Positions 45,286 through 56,583 are shown, counted from the stretch's first letter. The stretch is DNA of 64,000 nt from Gilliamella bombicola (GCF_900094945.1 NZ_FMAQ01000001.1:186001-250000); one strand, 5' to 3'. Notes: generated from the sequence alone by a model not told the origin. Program-made: numbers and translations.

Positions 45286-46689
45286 TTAAAAATTTGCATT
45301 ACGCGGTGTTCTCGGAAATGGGATCACATCACGTACATTTTGCACGCCGGTGACATAAACAATCAGCCGTTCAAAGCCAAGACCAAATCCAGAGTGAGGT
45401 ACTGTACCATAACGGCGTAAATCTCGATACCACCAATAATCTTCCTTTTTCAGTCCCATTTCTTCCATACGTTTATCCAACATATCTAAACGCTCTTCAC
45501 GCTGAGAACCACCAATAATTTCACCAATCCCCGGCGCTAAAACGTCCATTGCTGCAACTGTTTTACCATCATCATTCATACGCATATAAAACGCTTTAAT
45601 GTCTTTAGGATAGTTTTTGACAACCACTGGCGCTTTAAAATGTTGTTCGGCTAAGTAACGTTCATGCTCTGAGGCTAAATCGATACCCCAACTGACAGGG
45701 TTTTCAAACTGAGCATCACAGTTTTGCAAAATAGTTATAGCATCGGTGTAGTCAACTTGCGCAAAATCAGCATTAATAAAGTTTTCAAGACGTTTAATTG
45801 CTTCTTTATCAACATGCTGGGCAAAAAATTGCATATCATCAGCTCGTTTTTCCAATACGGCTTTAAACACATATTTCAACATGTCTTCGGCAAGCTTAGC
45901 GTTGTCGTTAAGATCAGCAAACGCCACTTCAGGCTCCATCATCCAAAACTCAGCTAAATGACGAGTTGTATTTGAGTTTTCAGCTCTAAATGTTGGACCA
46001 AAAGTATAAACTTTAGAAAGTGCACAAGCATAAGTTTCGGCATTTAATTGCCCAGAAACAGTTAAAAATGCTTCTTTACCAAAAAAGTCTTTATCGAAAT
46101 CGACCTTACCACTATCCGATTTAGGCAAATTTAACATATCCAGTGTCGAAACACGGAACATTTCGCCCGCTCCTTCGGTATCTGATGCAGTAATAATAGG
46201 TGTTGATAACCAATAAAAACCGCGTTCGTCAAAAAATTGGTGAATAGCTTGTGCTAGCGTATGGCGTACACGCGTTATCGCACCAACAATATTGGTTCTT
46301 GCTCTTAAATGAGCCACTTCTCGCAAGTATTCAATAGAATGACGTTTAGCTGCCATTGGGTAAGTTTCAGGATCATCAACAAAGCCATATACTTCAACTT
46401 GTGTTGCTTGTAATTCATATTTCTGACCTTGACCTGGTGATTCTACCACTTTACCAGTGACTTTAACCGAACAACCAGCCGTTAAACGTAAGATCTCTTG
46501 TTCATAATTAGGTAAATTATTTTCAATAACCGCCTGAATTGGATCAAAGCAAGAGCCATCATAAACGGCTAAAAATGAAATGCCGGCTTTAGAATCACGC
46601 CGAGTTCTTACCCAACCTTGAACAGAAATTGTGCTACCAACAGCAATTTTGCCTTGTAACACATCAACAATAGGTGCAACTGAAGTCAT
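45286..46689 (-). CDS. asnS: Asparaginyl-tRNA synthetase
   Basis: The 467-residue class IIb synthetase has an N-terminal OB-fold anticodon-binding domain (about 1-110, with [12 protein letters not shown]). The class II catalytic core follows ([26 protein letters not shown], motif 2, near 215-240; [15 protein letters not shown], motif 3, near the C-terminus). Length matches E. coli (466). The order asnS-porin with pncB upstream is the same as in E. coli. Confidence 0.97.
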   Translation of the reverse strand: MTSVAPIVDVLQGKIAVGSTISVQGWVRTRRDSKAGISFLAVYDGSCFDPIQAVIENNLPNYEQEILRLTAGCSVKVTGKVVESPGQGQKYELQATQVEVYGFVDDPETYPMAAKRHSIEYLREVAHLRARTNIVGAITRVRHTLAQAIHQFFDERGFYWLSTPIITASDTEGAGEMFRVSTLDMLNLPKSDSGKVDFDKDFFGKEAFLTVSGQLNAETYACALSKVYTFGPTFRAENSNTTRHLAEFWMMEPEVAFADLNDNAKLAEDMLKYVFKAVLEKRADDMQFFAQHVDKEAIKRLENFINADFAQVDYTDAITILQNCDAQFENPVSWGIDLASEHERYLAEQHFKAPVVVKNYPKDIKAFYMRMNDDGKTVAAMDVLAPGIGEIIGGSQREERLDMLDKRMEEMGLKKEDYWWYRDLRRYGTVPHSGFGLGFERLIVYVTGVQNVRDVIPFPRTPRNANF

Positions 46690-46850
46690 TTTAATTATCC
46701 ATCTCTACATTAATTGTTTAAGTAATCTTTAAAGTAATACAGATCTATTCTAACGGTTATTCCATAGCAAAATGGAATTCTTAAATAATAAAATCTTGAT
46801 TACTGATCTCTATTTTCTAATATGAACGATAGGTTAAATATTAATTATTA

Positions 46851-48044
46851 TCAAATTTTAACACTAAAAGTTCGTTTTAATTCATCAATAAAATCTAAAT
46901 CTTGAGATATTGTTTTCCCTGGACTATCTGATAGTTTTGCAACAGATTGATTATTGCATTCCGTTAATTTAAGTACAATATTCAATGCTTTAGTATTCGC
47001 TTCTTTAGAAGGAATATCGCAAGCCAAAAAACCACCTACGCCAAAAGATAATTTTACGCGATGATTAAAATGTTGATAAATATTAAGTGCCTTATCAAAA
47101 TTCAAACTGTCTGAAAATACCAATAACTTTGTTTTAGGATCAATGCCTAACTGCTGGTAATGCGCAATCGCCTTTTCTCCCCACTCAATTGAATCACCCG
47201 AATCATGACGAAGCCCTTGATAGTGAGACGCAAAGTGCAGGTCAAAATCACGTAAAAACGCATCCATTGTAATACAATCGGTCAATGCCACTCCCAAGTC
47301 ATGAGGATATTCATCTAACCAAACCTGAAGCGCATTTGTTTGACAATCCTGAAGACTATAGCTTAAACGCTGATGAGCTTGAAACCACTCATGTGCTTGA
47401 GTTCCAACTGGCGTAAGTCCTAAACGATAGGCAAGTAAATAATTGCTAGTACTGTGAAAGTTATTAAAATGCGTTTTCAAATAACTAACAACAGCCTCTT
47501 GCACCGCAAACGAATAACGCCTACGAGTACCAAAATCCATTAAATTAAAACCCGACATATCCATATTAGCTGTTTTCTCATTAAACAACGCTAATTTATC
47601 TTTTAGCCTTGCCAATGCTTCAGGAACGCCAATATTTGGCGAACGATCTTTATGGACAATCTCACTGATAATAGCAAGTAATGGCACTTCCCATAAAATG
47701 ACATCTAACCATTTTCCTTTAATGGTAATGGAAAGCACCCCATCTTCATTTTTTATAGTAAGCAAATTACTATTGAAACGCCATTTTTTAAGCCAATTTA
47801 AATAGTCAGATTTAAAAAAGGAAATATTTGATAAATAGTTAAATTCATCATCAGACAAAGCTAATGATTCCATTAATTTCACTTGATGTATTATTTGATC
47901 TGCATATTGCCCAAGTAAATCATCACTACGACAACGAAACTGAGCAACCACGGTTGCTTCAGGATAGCGATGAAATACAGCCTGCTGCATATGCAACTTA
48001 TAAGCATCAGTATCTAATATTGATGTAATGATTGCTGGTAACAT
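46851..48044 (-). CDS. pncB: Nicotinate phosphoribosyltransferase
   Basis: The 397-residue enzyme forms nicotinate mononucleotide from nicotinate and PRPP for NAD salvage. Motifs are [19 protein letters not shown] (about 8-26), [16 protein letters not shown], the [12 protein letters not shown] block with the phosphorylated-His region, and [14 protein letters not shown]. It lies between asnS and the divergent pepN, as in E. coli. The window also holds a NadR-like gene with a dead-looking kinase, so nicotinate is the visible salvage input. Confidence 0.96.
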   Translation of the reverse strand: MLPAIITSILDTDAYKLHMQQAVFHRYPEATVVAQFRCRSDDLLGQYADQIIHQVKLMESLALSDDEFNYLSNISFFKSDYLNWLKKWRFNSNLLTIKNEDGVLSITIKGKWLDVILWEVPLLAIISEIVHKDRSPNIGVPEALARLKDKLALFNEKTANMDMSGFNLMDFGTRRRYSFAVQEAVVSYLKTHFNNFHSTSNYLLAYRLGLTPVGTQAHEWFQAHQRLSYSLQDCQTNALQVWLDEYPHDLGVALTDCITMDAFLRDFDLHFASHYQGLRHDSGDSIEWGEKAIAHYQQLGIDPKTKLLVFSDSLNFDKALNIYQHFNHRVKLSFGVGGFLACDIPSKEANTKALNIVLKLTECNNQSVAKLSDSPGKTISQDLDFIDELKRTFSVKI

Positions 48045-48201
48045 GTAAATTTAATGCTATTACTTTAAAGAAAATTCCGAAGATTATAGCAGAATAATAA
48101 TGAAGATATAGATTAATTATGTAATAAGATTGTTTTTAATCGGCTATAATATTCACTAGCACAACGTATAAATTGAGTCCAAACCAAAAGGTCATAACAA
48201 C

Positions 48202-50835
48202 ATGAATACAAAAACACCTGAAGCGCAACCTATTGCAAAAAAACGTCTTGATTATAAAGCGCCTAATTTTACTATTACCGACATTGATCTTGATTTTGAT
48301 TTAGCGCCCGAAATAACAACAGTAACAGCCCGTAGCCGCGTCGTTCAAAAAAACCAGCAAGCGAGCGATTTAATTTTAGATGGCGAAGACCTTAAATTGA
48401 TCTCCATTAATATCGACGAGCAACCATGGCATGATTATCAAATCACAAAAACAGGACTAATTATTCACAACGTGCCTACCGAGTTTACTTTAACGATTGT
48501 TAACGAAATCAAACCAATTAATAATACCGCACTTGAAGGATTATACGTATCAGGCGAAGCGCTTTGTACGCAATGTGAAGCGGAAGGATTCCGACATATC
48601 ACCTATTATCTTGACAGACCCGATGTACTTGCACGTTTTTCAACACGCATTACTGCGAATAAACAACGCTATCCTTACCTACTTTCGAATGGTAATCGCA
48701 TCGCGCAAGGTGAACTTGCTGATGGACATCATTGGGTACAATGGCAAGATCCTTTTCCTAAACCTGCCTACTTATTTGCCTTAGTTGCTGGTGATTTTGA
48801 TATTTTAAAAGATCAGTTTATCACGCAATCCAAACGTAAAGTTGATTTAGAAATTTATGTTGATAAAGGTAATTTAGATCGTTCTCACTGGGCAATGACA
48901 AGCTTAAAAAATGCCATGCGTTGGGACGAAACACGTTTTGGACTTGAATATGATTTAGATATTTTTATGATCGTTGCAGTCGATTTTTTCAATATGGGAG
49001 CAATGGAAAATAAAGGTTTAAATATCTTTAACTCAAAATATGTGCTGGCCAAGCCACAAACAGCGACAGATGATGACTACCTAGGTATTGAAGGGGTAAT
49101 TGGTCATGAATATTTTCACAACTGGACAGGTAATAGAGTCACCTGTCGTGACTGGTTCCAACTCAGTTTAAAAGAAGGATTAACAGTATTCCGTGATCAG
49201 GAATTTAGCGCCGATATGGGATCTCGTGCAGTCAAACGGATTGAAGATGTAAAACTTTTACGTACCGTTCAATTTGCCGAAGATGCCAGCCCAATGTCAC
49301 ACCCTATTCGCCCAGAACAAGTCATTGAAATGAATAACTTTTATACAGTAACCGTATACGAAAAAGGAGCTGAAGTTATTCGTATGATGCATACCTTGTT
49401 AGGTGAAGATAAATTCCAAGCAGGCATGAAACTCTATTTCAAACGCCATGATGGTAGTGCCGCAACGTGTGATGATTTTGTTGCTGCCATGCAAGATGCC
49501 TCTGGCATCGATTTAACTCAGTTTAAATTATGGTATAGCCAATCAGGTACACCTGAACTAACCGTTACCGATAATTACGACGAAAAAAACCAACAATATA
49601 CTTTAACGGTAGAGCAATATACGCCAGCAACACAAGATCAAAATCAAAAACAAGCATTACATATCCCGCTTGATATTGAATTATATCAACATGATGGCAA
49701 AGTTATTACTTTGCAATACCAAGGCCAACCTATTCACCATGTTTTAAATTTAACGCAGAGCACACAACAATTTATCTTTGATAACGTGACTGAAAAACCG
49801 ATCATTTCATTATTACGTGATTTTTCAGCCCCCGTTAAGTTAACTTATGATTATCAAGATAATGACCTCATTTTCCTAATGCAGCAAGCGACTAACGCAT
49901 TTAGCCGCTACGATGCAGCGCAAATGCTATTGGCAAAATATGTTCGTTTAAATGTAAAAAATTATCAAGAAAATCAAAAATTAGCACTACCTGATTCAGT
50001 ATTAGATGCATTTCGAGCGGTATTGCTATCAGAAAACACTGATCCTTTCCTTATCGCGCAAATATTGACTTTGCCATCTGAAAACGAATTAGCTAATTTA
50101 TTTACTGTGGTTGATCCAATCGCTATTCATGAAGTCCGTCTATTTTTACTAACTCAATTTGCAAACGAACTTTATGATGAATTATTAGCCGTTTATCACC
50201 ACAATAACACTTCACAATATCAAATTAAACATAATGATATTGCTAAACGATCACTTAAAAACTGCTGTTTAACTTTATTAGCTTATGCTGATGACAATTC
50301 GCGCGCCAATACATTAGTGAGCCAACAATATCATCAAGCCAATAATATGACTGATTGTTTAGCCGCCTTGAATGTAGCGGTAAAAGCTGAACTTGATTGT
50401 CGAACAGAGCTATTAGTAAACTTTGATGATAAATGGCATCAAGATGGACTTGTTATGGACAAATGGTTAGCATTGAACGCAACAAGCCCAGATAAAAATG
50501 TCCTTGCTACAGTGAAAAAATTATTAACTCACCGCTCATTTACGCTCAGTAATCCAAATCGCATCCGTGCATTAATTGGTGCCTTTGTAAATAATAACCC
50601 TGTGGCATTTCATGCTAAAGATGGTAGTGGTTATCAATTCTTAGTTGAGATACTCACTGAGTTAAACCAAAAAAATCCGCAAGTTGCAGCAAGACTCATC
50701 GATCCGCTGATTCGATTAAAACGTTATGACGAAAAACGTCAACAACAGATGCGAAAAGCACTTGAAGACTTACTAAAAATTGAAAATTTATCTAAAGATT
50801 TATTTGAAAAAATTAGCAAAGCATTAGAAGCATAA
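48202..50835 (+). CDS. pepN: Aminopeptidase N
   Basis: The 877-residue cytosolic M1 zinc metallopeptidase trims N-terminal residues from peptides. The exopeptidase motif is GAMENKG (about 269) and the zinc site is HEYFHNWTGNRVTCRDW (about 302-318), with the second Glu ligand in LKEGLTVFRDQEF. It is full length compared with E. coli (870). It is divergent from pncB, with 157 bp between, as in enterobacteria. Confidence 0.97.
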   Translation: MNTKTPEAQPIAKKRLDYKAPNFTITDIDLDFDLAPEITTVTARSRVVQKNQQASDLILDGEDLKLISINIDEQPWHDYQITKTGLIIHNVPTEFTLTIVNEIKPINNTALEGLYVSGEALCTQCEAEGFRHITYYLDRPDVLARFSTRITANKQRYPYLLSNGNRIAQGELADGHHWVQWQDPFPKPAYLFALVAGDFDILKDQFITQSKRKVDLEIYVDKGNLDRSHWAMTSLKNAMRWDETRFGLEYDLDIFMIVAVDFFNMGAMENKGLNIFNSKYVLAKPQTATDDDYLGIEGVIGHEYFHNWTGNRVTCRDWFQLSLKEGLTVFRDQEFSADMGSRAVKRIEDVKLLRTVQFAEDASPMSHPIRPEQVIEMNNFYTVTVYEKGAEVIRMMHTLLGEDKFQAGMKLYFKRHDGSAATCDDFVAAMQDASGIDLTQFKLWYSQSGTPELTVTDNYDEKNQQYTLTVEQYTPATQDQNQKQALHIPLDIELYQHDGKVITLQYQGQPIHHVLNLTQSTQQFIFDNVTEKPIISLLRDFSAPVKLTYDYQDNDLIFLMQQATNAFSRYDAAQMLLAKYVRLNVKNYQENQKLALPDSVLDAFRAVLLSENTDPFLIAQILTLPSENELANLFTVVDPIAIHEVRLFLLTQFANELYDELLAVYHHNNTSQYQIKHNDIAKRSLKNCCLTLLAYADDNSRANTLVSQQYHQANNMTDCLAALNVAVKAELDCRTELLVNFDDKWHQDGLVMDKWLALNATSPDKNVLATVKKLLTHRSFTLSNPNRIRALIGAFVNNNPVAFHAKDGSGYQFLVEILTELNQKNPQVAARLIDPLIRLKRYDEKRQQQMRKALEDLLKIENLSKDLFEKISKALEA

Positions 50836-50848
50836 ATAGCAAAAATAT

Positions 50849-50879
50849 TATCATCCTGTAATATTCTTACAGGATGATA
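50849..50879. terminator. 13-bp stem-loop after pepN
   Basis: TATCATCCTGTAA (50849-50861) is perfectly complementary to 50867-50879, with a five-base loop. It lies 13 bases after the pepN stop. The T-run is weak, so this is terminator-like rather than certain. Confidence 0.6.
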
Positions 50880-50964
50880 TTACATAAATGAAAAATTGAA
50901 GCTTGATACTAAAAAACATCTCTAGCTAAAATTTTTTGATAATTATTCTCATGAGTCTTAAATA

Positions 50965-51294
50965 ATGACAATAAAAGAAATCACACCAACAGAACTGGCA
51001 CAAAAACTAAACCAGTCTGATAACATTTTCTTACTTGATGTACGCGAAGCTAACGAGGTCGCTATTTGCAACATTAATGGAGCAACGCATATTCCAATGA
51101 ACCTAATTCCACTGTATTTAGACAAAATCCCTGATGAAATCGATATTATTATTTACTGTCATCACGGCATAAGAAGCCTTAATGTCGCTAACTATTTAGC
51201 TGAAAATGGTTTTGATACCGATTACCTTTATAACCTTACAGGGGGAATTGATGCTTGGGCATGCATAATTGATCAACAAATGCCAAGATATTAA
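50965..51294 (+). CDS. Single-domain rhodanese-like protein
   Basis: The 109-residue protein is one rhodanese domain: FLLDVREANEVAICNINGATHIP (about 23-45) and the active-site loop CHHGIRS (Cys at about 65), ending with GGIDAWA. Such proteins move sulfane sulfur to cyanide or acceptor proteins. It resembles GlpE/PspE/YbbB-type single domains. The acceptor is unknown. It is monocistronic and has its own terminator. Confidence 0.9.
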   Translation: MTIKEITPTELAQKLNQSDNIFLLDVREANEVAICNINGATHIPMNLIPLYLDKIPDEIDIIIYCHHGIRSLNVANYLAENGFDTDYLYNLTGGIDAWACIIDQQMPRY

Positions 51295-51297
51295 AAT

Positions 51298-51324
51298 GCC
51301 CGTTATCAACGGGCTTTATTTTTT
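51298..51324 (+). terminator. Terminator of the rhodanese gene
   Basis: GCCCGTTATCAACGGGC (51298-51314) forms a six-base-pair GC-rich hairpin followed by TTTATTTTTT. It ends just before the 3' end of the convergent metQ. Confidence 0.9.
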
Positions 51325-51329
51325 CTCGT

Positions 51330-52178
51330 TTATTCTTTAGGCATTACCCAATAACCATTTTGATTATGTGTTTTCATATAATCCTTAAACTGTTGGGACT
51401 GATAAATGCGTTTAATATCTTGTGCCCATTGGCTATTTTCGTTTCCCTCATTAACTACCACCATAATCTCTAAGTCTGGAATGATAGTTTCTGAAAGAAG
51501 TGCTTTATTTGAATCTATATTGGCAGAATAAACGATACTACCTGGGATTACCGCAAAATCTAACTCATCTAATACACGAGGAATGTTAGCCGAATCCATT
51601 TCAATGATTTCAATACCTGCGATATTCTCAGCTATATCATTTTTACTCACAATAATAGGGTTAGTGTTTTCCTTTAATTTTATCCATCCTGCCTTTTCTA
51701 ATAAATTATATGAGCGAGCTGCATTAGAAGCATCTTGCGGAATAGCCACTTTAGCCCCCGAAAAAACTTGCTTTAATGAGGTATATTTATTCGAAAATAC
51801 TGCAGCAGGCACCGATGGCACATGAACAACCGACTTTAAATGTGCCTTACGTTGTGCATTAAATACGTCCATATAAGCTGTATGCTGTGCAACGGTTAAA
51901 TCGATACTACCCTCAGTTAGAGCGATATCCGATTCAAGCAAATGTGGAAAACTAACTAGTTTAACTTTATAACCTTCGGATTCAAGTATTGGCTTAACAG
52001 CATCATTAAACAAATCATTATAAGGCCCTGGCGATACTCCCATACTGATCTCTTTTTTTGTTTGATTATTAGCTTGGTTTGATGATTTATCGCAAGCCGT
52101 AATCAAACTTATTGAGCTAACCACCAATGCGAAGGCAATATACCTAAAAAATTTGTGTTCAGTAAAAAATGTTTTCAT
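51330..52178 (-). CDS. metQ: MetQ/NlpA-family methionine-binding lipoprotein
   Basis: I start at the ATG at 52178 because AGGGG lies upstream and the product then begins MKTFFTEHKF; a longer in-frame start at 52223 has no support. The 282-residue protein has a lipoprotein signal with lipobox LITAC. The NlpA-family binding domain follows (ISMGVSPGPYNDLFNDAVKPI, the GSIDLTVAQHTAYM block, ALLSETIIPDLE). It delivers D/L-methionine to MetNI. It is transcribed away from metN, separated by 271 bp. In E. coli metQ is the third gene of metNIQ. Confidence 0.9.
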   Translation of the reverse strand: MKTFFTEHKFFRYIAFALVVSSISLITACDKSSNQANNQTKKEISMGVSPGPYNDLFNDAVKPILESEGYKVKLVSFPHLLESDIALTEGSIDLTVAQHTAYMDVFNAQRKAHLKSVVHVPSVPAAVFSNKYTSLKQVFSGAKVAIPQDASNAARSYNLLEKAGWIKLKENTNPIIVSKNDIAENIAGIEIIEMDSANIPRVLDELDFAVIPGSIVYSANIDSNKALLSETIIPDLEIMVVVNEGNENSQWAQDIKRIYQSQQFKDYMKTHNQNGYWVMPKE

Positions 52179-52449
52179 AAAAAATACCCCTATAAGTTGC
52201 AAACATAAAACACTGTAGCACAAAAAAAGCGGTTCATTTATTCCAAGTGATTCTATCTTATAACTTTAAGGAATAAGATATAAAAAACGATTATTAGGGC
52301 AGAAAACTAACCTATGTTACCGTTAAATAAACATAAATTACATCGTTGAATAATAATCCCAAATTTAAAATTCACCATATCATGATAATGCCTTTGGTTA
52401 ATTATTTATCCAAATATTCAACTCAAACAAAATAAATGGGTTACAAATA

Positions 52450-53493
52450 ATGATTAGATTTGAAAATGTTTTTAAAAAATATGAGCGAAATGGCATCACC
52501 ACACAAGCATTAAACAATATTAATTTAACCATTCGTAAAGGCGATATTTACGGCATCATTGGTTATAGTGGCGCGGGTAAAAGCACATTAGTTCGGTTAA
52601 TTAACTTTCTTGAAAAACCAACAAAAGGTAATGTCATTATCCAAAATCAAGTTCTCAACCAATTATCAAATAGTGAATTACGGCAAGTAAGACGAAAAAT
52701 TGGTATGATTTTTCAGCATTTTAATTTATTAGAATCAAAAACTGTATTTGAAAATATAGCCATACCGCTAATTTTACTTAAAGAAAAAAAACAAACTATA
52801 CAAAAAAGAGTTCATGAACTTTTAGCTTTTGTTGGATTAAGTGAAAAAGCCAATAGTTATCCTAAAGAGCTATCAGGTGGGCAAAAACAACGGATTGGTA
52901 TTGCTCGTGCTTTAGCAAATAACCCTGATATCTTATTATGTGATGAAGCCACCTCTGCACTTGACCCACAAACAACTCAAGACATTCTAGATTTAATCAA
53001 AAAAATTAACGAAAGATATCAAATAACAGTCGTATTAATCACTCATGAAATGCATGTTATTGAGCAAATTTGTCATAAAGTAGCCGTCATGGAAAAAGGA
53101 GAAATCATTGAACATGGCAATGTACTTGATGTTTTTGGTCATCCCAAACACCAAACAACACAAAATTTTGTAAGTACCGTGATTAATGATCAAATCCCTG
53201 ATGGAGTGGTCAAAAACTTGCTCGCGCTAGAAAAAACAAAAGACAATATTCGATTATTCAAACTTGAATTTTTGGGTAGTTCAGCATCAGAGCCCGTAGT
53301 AAATAAGCTAATACTGCAACAAAAGGTCATCGTCAATATTTTATTTGCCCATATGTCCGAGATTCAAAATACCGTGCTAGGCAGCATGTTTGTGCAATTA
53401 AAAGGAAATGATAATCATATTAATGATTCAGTGAATTATCTGTGTCAGCATGGTGTACAAGTCACCGAAATTAACCATTGGGAGAGCAACTAA
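52450..53493 (+). CDS. metN: Methionine ABC transporter ATPase
   Basis: The 347-residue ATPase has Walker A GYSGAGKST (about 38-46), signature LSGGQKQR, Walker B LLCDE and the H-loop THEMHV. A C-terminal NIL domain (about 265-345) senses intracellular methionine and inhibits transport. All motifs are intact. It pairs with the permease MetI, whose ATG is one base after the metN stop. Confidence 0.95.
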   Translation: MIRFENVFKKYERNGITTQALNNINLTIRKGDIYGIIGYSGAGKSTLVRLINFLEKPTKGNVIIQNQVLNQLSNSELRQVRRKIGMIFQHFNLLESKTVFENIAIPLILLKEKKQTIQKRVHELLAFVGLSEKANSYPKELSGGQKQRIGIARALANNPDILLCDEATSALDPQTTQDILDLIKKINERYQITVVLITHEMHVIEQICHKVAVMEKGEIIEHGNVLDVFGHPKHQTTQNFVSTVINDQIPDGVVKNLLALEKTKDNIRLFKLEFLGSSASEPVVNKLILQQKVIVNILFAHMSEIQNTVLGSMFVQLKGNDNHINDSVNYLCQHGVQVTEINHWESN

Positions 53494-53494
53494 A

Positions 53495-54193
53495 ATGGAA
53501 CAATTCAATACCATTATTCATTATTTAGCCTCTTACTTTACAACGACAGTCACAACAGAGCAATTTATTCAGGCATTTTATGATACCTTTATTATGGTCT
53601 TTTTCTCCTTAAGTGTTGGGGTATTATTAGGTATTCCGCTTGGTATCTGTTTAGTCACAACAAGACCGACAGGGTTATTAGAAAACCCACTGATTTATCG
53701 GATATTAAATCCAATCATCAACACACTAAGATCGCTTCCTTTTATTATATTACTTGTCGCCATTCATCCACTAACTAAACTGATCGTTGGTAGTTCATTT
53801 GGCACACTAGCCGCTATTGTGCCTTTAACCATTTATGTTGCACCTTATATAGCCCGATTAGTTGAAAACTCCTTACTTGAACTTGATAATGGTATTATTG
53901 AAGCTGCGCAATCCATGGGTGCAACAACATTACAAATTATTTGGCATTTTATGTTACCTGAAGCCTTCAGCTCGTTAATTTTAACCATAACAACAGCCAC
54001 CATTGGCTTAATTGGTGCAACGGCAATGGCTGGTGCAATTGGCGCTGGAGGGATTGGTGATTTGGCTATTTCGTACGGTTATCAACGTTTTGATACGGCC
54101 GTCACTATTATTTGCGTGGTAATTTTGGTTATTGTTATACAATTTATTCAAAGTCTTGGAAACTATCTAGCACGAAAAGTCAGGCACGAATAA
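53495..54193 (+). CDS. metI: Methionine ABC transporter permease
   Basis: The 232-residue inner-membrane protein has five to six helices and the EAA loop near the MGATTLQIIWHFMLPEA block. It starts at the ATG at 53495, preceded by GGAGAG inside the metN coding end; an in-frame upstream start in metN is not needed. It forms the channel for methionine with MetN. A strong terminator follows. Confidence 0.95.
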   Translation: MEQFNTIIHYLASYFTTTVTTEQFIQAFYDTFIMVFFSLSVGVLLGIPLGICLVTTRPTGLLENPLIYRILNPIINTLRSLPFIILLVAIHPLTKLIVGSSFGTLAAIVPLTIYVAPYIARLVENSLLELDNGIIEAAQSMGATTLQIIWHFMLPEAFSSLILTITTATIGLIGATAMAGAIGAGGIGDLAISYGYQRFDTAVTIICVVILVIVIQFIQSLGNYLARKVRHE

Positions 54194-54204
54194 TACATAA
54201 CACT

Positions 54205-54232
54205 AAAAGGCAAAATACATTTTGCCTTTTTT
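54205..54232 (+). terminator. Terminator of metNI
   Basis: AAAAGGCAAAAT-AC-ATTTTGCCTTTT is a perfect 12-base-pair hairpin running into a T-run, 12 bases after the metI stop. Confidence 0.93.
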
Positions 54233-54377
54233 GCTCTGATTCATTATTGAATGTGATGTGCATTTTATATCAATTATTAGCATTTTAGTATAAAACAATA
54301 ACTTTAATACATTTCCTTTATTCTCAATTATCAAGTAAAATAGCTCCAATTTTAGATCAGTAGTGTAGGAAATCACT

Positions 54378-55193
54378 GTGACAAACACATTACAGAAAAA
54401 TTTGGTTGAAATTCATGATATGTCTTTTTATCGTGGAACAAGACCTATTTATAAAAATATGAGTCTGAATGTCCCAAAAGGAAAAGTCACGGCAATTATG
54501 GGGCCATCTGGCATTGGTAAAACCACCTTATTACGTCTGATTGGTGGTCAATTAAAACCGCAATCAGGAAAAATTTTATTCGATGGTGAAGATATACCAA
54601 GCATGTCGCGTTCAAGATTGTATGAAGTACGTAAACGCATGAGCATGTTATTTCAATCAGGAGCCTTATTTACTGATCTGACGGTATTTGACAATGTGGC
54701 TTATCCATTACGCGAACACCTAAACTTACCTGAACCTATATTGCACAATTTAGTGCTAATGAAATTACAAGCGGTTGGCTTACGTGGCGCAGCTCAAATG
54801 ATGCCTTCTGAATTATCTGGTGGTATGGCAAGACGCGCCGCTTTAGCTAGAGCTATAGCGCTGGATCCCGATTTAATCATGTTTGACGAACCGTTTGCTG
54901 GGCAAGATCCTATCTCAATGGGCGTGATTGTTAAACTGATATCTGAAATTAACCAATCATTAGGATTAACTTGCATTGTTGTAAGTCATGATGTGAGCGA
55001 AGTACTCAGTATTGCAGACTATGCTTATATTGTAGCTGAACAACATATTATTGCAGGTGGTACACCGCAGCAATTGCGTGATAATGACGATTCACGGGTT
55101 AAACAGTTCCTTGACGGTTTGGCTGATGGACCAGTCCCTTTTCATTATCCTGCTGATGATTACCGATTAGACCTAAGCAGAGGTATAAAATAA
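54378..55193 (+). CDS. mlaF: Mla phospholipid transport ATPase MlaF, GTG start
   Basis: The 271-residue ATPase of the maintenance-of-lipid-asymmetry system has Walker [10 protein letters not shown] (about 42-50), signature LSGGMARR and Walker B LIMFDE. The start is GTG at 54378 with TAGGA before it. It powers phospholipid movement between outer and inner membrane. It overlaps mlaE by one base. Confidence 0.95.
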   Translation: MTNTLQKNLVEIHDMSFYRGTRPIYKNMSLNVPKGKVTAIMGPSGIGKTTLLRLIGGQLKPQSGKILFDGEDIPSMSRSRLYEVRKRMSMLFQSGALFTDLTVFDNVAYPLREHLNLPEPILHNLVLMKLQAVGLRGAAQMMPSELSGGMARRAALARAIALDPDLIMFDEPFAGQDPISMGVIVKLISEINQSLGLTCIVVSHDVSEVLSIADYAYIVAEQHIIAGGTPQQLRDNDDSRVKQFLDGLADGPVPFHYPADDYRLDLSRGIK

Positions 55194-55972
55194 TGTTGAA
55201 TTTACTGGCAAAATTAGGGCAATGGTTTATCAATATCATTGCGATGATTGGCCGTTCCGGTGTTATGCTGTTTGGGGCATTAATTGGTAGGCCACAATTT
55301 AACAAACAATTTCCATTACTCATTAAGCAATTTTATTTTGTTGGAGTACAATCACTGACCATTATTATTGTCTCTGGTCTTTTTATAGGCATGGTTCTGG
55401 CTCTGCAAGGTTATTTTATTCTAACTACTTTTGGAGCCGAAGCAAGCATTGGAATGATGGTTGCTCTAGCCCTACTTCGCGAATTAGGGCCTGTTGTCGC
55501 AGGTCTACTGTTTGCTGGCCGTGCAGGCTCTGCTTTAACAGCCGAAATCGGTTTAATGAAAGCAACTGAACAGTTATCAAGTATGGAGATGATGGCAATT
55601 GATCCACTACGGCGTATTATCGCTCCGCGTTTTTGGGCTGGATTTTTTAGTATGCCGTTTTTAACTGCAATTTTTGTCACCGTTGGCATTTTAGGTGGCT
55701 CGCTTGTTGGTGTTGATTGGAAAGGTATTGATGCGGGCTTTTTTTGGTCATCTATTCAAAGCAATGTTGATTGGTGGCATGATTTAGGAAACTGTTTTGT
55801 CAAAAGCTTTGCATTTGCCATCGCTAGCACTTGGATTGCACTTTTTAATGGTTACGATTGTGTACCAACATCAGAAGGAATTAGTCGAGCAACAACAAGC
55901 ACTGTTGTTTATTCATCATTAGTTATTTTGGGGTTAGATTTTATTTTAACCGCATTAATGTTTAGTCATTGA
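55193..55972 (+). CDS. mlaE: Mla phospholipid transport permease MlaE
   Basis: The 259-residue inner-membrane permease has the family [22 protein letters not shown] and [21 protein letters not shown] blocks (about 67-115), plus [11 protein letters not shown] and FWAGFFSMP. It forms the channel of the MlaFEDB complex. The ATG overlaps the mlaF stop (TAATG), so the two are coupled. Confidence 0.95.
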   Translation: MLNLLAKLGQWFINIIAMIGRSGVMLFGALIGRPQFNKQFPLLIKQFYFVGVQSLTIIIVSGLFIGMVLALQGYFILTTFGAEASIGMMVALALLRELGPVVAGLLFAGRAGSALTAEIGLMKATEQLSSMEMMAIDPLRRIIAPRFWAGFFSMPFLTAIFVTVGILGGSLVGVDWKGIDAGFFWSSIQSNVDWWHDLGNCFVKSFAFAIASTWIALFNGYDCVPTSEGISRATTSTVVYSSLVILGLDFILTALMFSH

Positions 55973-55983
55973 GGTCATTAAAC

Positions 55984-56574
55984 ATGAGTCGTAAAATCGA
56001 AATTACAGTAGGATTATTTATGGTACTGGTCATTTGTTCAGTGCTATTTTTATGTTTTAAAGTAACCGATCCAACATCATTTGCAAGCCATAATTCCTAT
56101 CGAGTTTATGCTGTATTTGAGAATATTGGGGGATTAAAAGCACGTTCTCCTATTAAAATTGGTGGGGTAGTCATTGGTCGCGTCAGTAATATTTCGCTAA
56201 ATTCGTCAAATGGCAATCAATACAAACCTTATGTAGCCATGGATATTGATGCACAATATAATAAAATTCCAAGTTCAAGTTCACTTTCAATTAAGACATC
56301 TGGAATACTTGGAGAACAGTTTATTGATATCAATATAGGCGTTGATAGAGAAACAGAATTTAGTATTGACGCATCAGGCGTTGATCCAGCTATTGTAGCT
56401 AAAGCAGAAAAAAATAAAACTCCACCATACTTACTTGAAGGTTTTGTTGTGCAAAACACCACACCTGCTCTCGTTTTAGAAGATCTGATTGGTAAATTCC
56501 TTTACAGTATAGGAGGCTCATCAGATAAAGACAAAGCCAACAAAGATAAAAAAGAAGATACAACTGAAAACTAA
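55984..56574 (+). CDS. mlaD: Mla membrane-anchored substrate-binding protein MlaD
   Basis: I use the ATG at 55984, preceded by GAGGTC; an earlier ATG-like start lies in the mlaE end. The 196-residue protein has an N-terminal anchor helix (about 6-28) and an MCE domain with VYAVFENIGGLKARSPIKIGG and IKTSGILGEQFIDI. The C-terminal tail is rich in Lys, Asp and Glu. It forms the hexameric ring that passes phospholipid. Confidence 0.95.
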   Translation: MSRKIEITVGLFMVLVICSVLFLCFKVTDPTSFASHNSYRVYAVFENIGGLKARSPIKIGGVVIGRVSNISLNSSNGNQYKPYVAMDIDAQYNKIPSSSSLSIKTSGILGEQFIDINIGVDRETEFSIDASGVDPAIVAKAEKNKTPPYLLEGFVVQNTTPALVLEDLIGKFLYSIGGSSDKDKANKDKKEDTTEN

Positions 56575-56583
56575 GGAGTTAGC

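Noticed and set aside
54203-54388. 61-residue minus-strand frame upstream of mlaF
   Set aside because: It runs through the metNI terminator and the mlaF promoter region and lacks a convincing start.
54768-54776. Pasteurellaceae-type DNA uptake signal (ACAAGCGGT)
   Set aside because: I noticed one such match here and a few partial ones (for example near 63350), far too few for an enriched uptake sequence.
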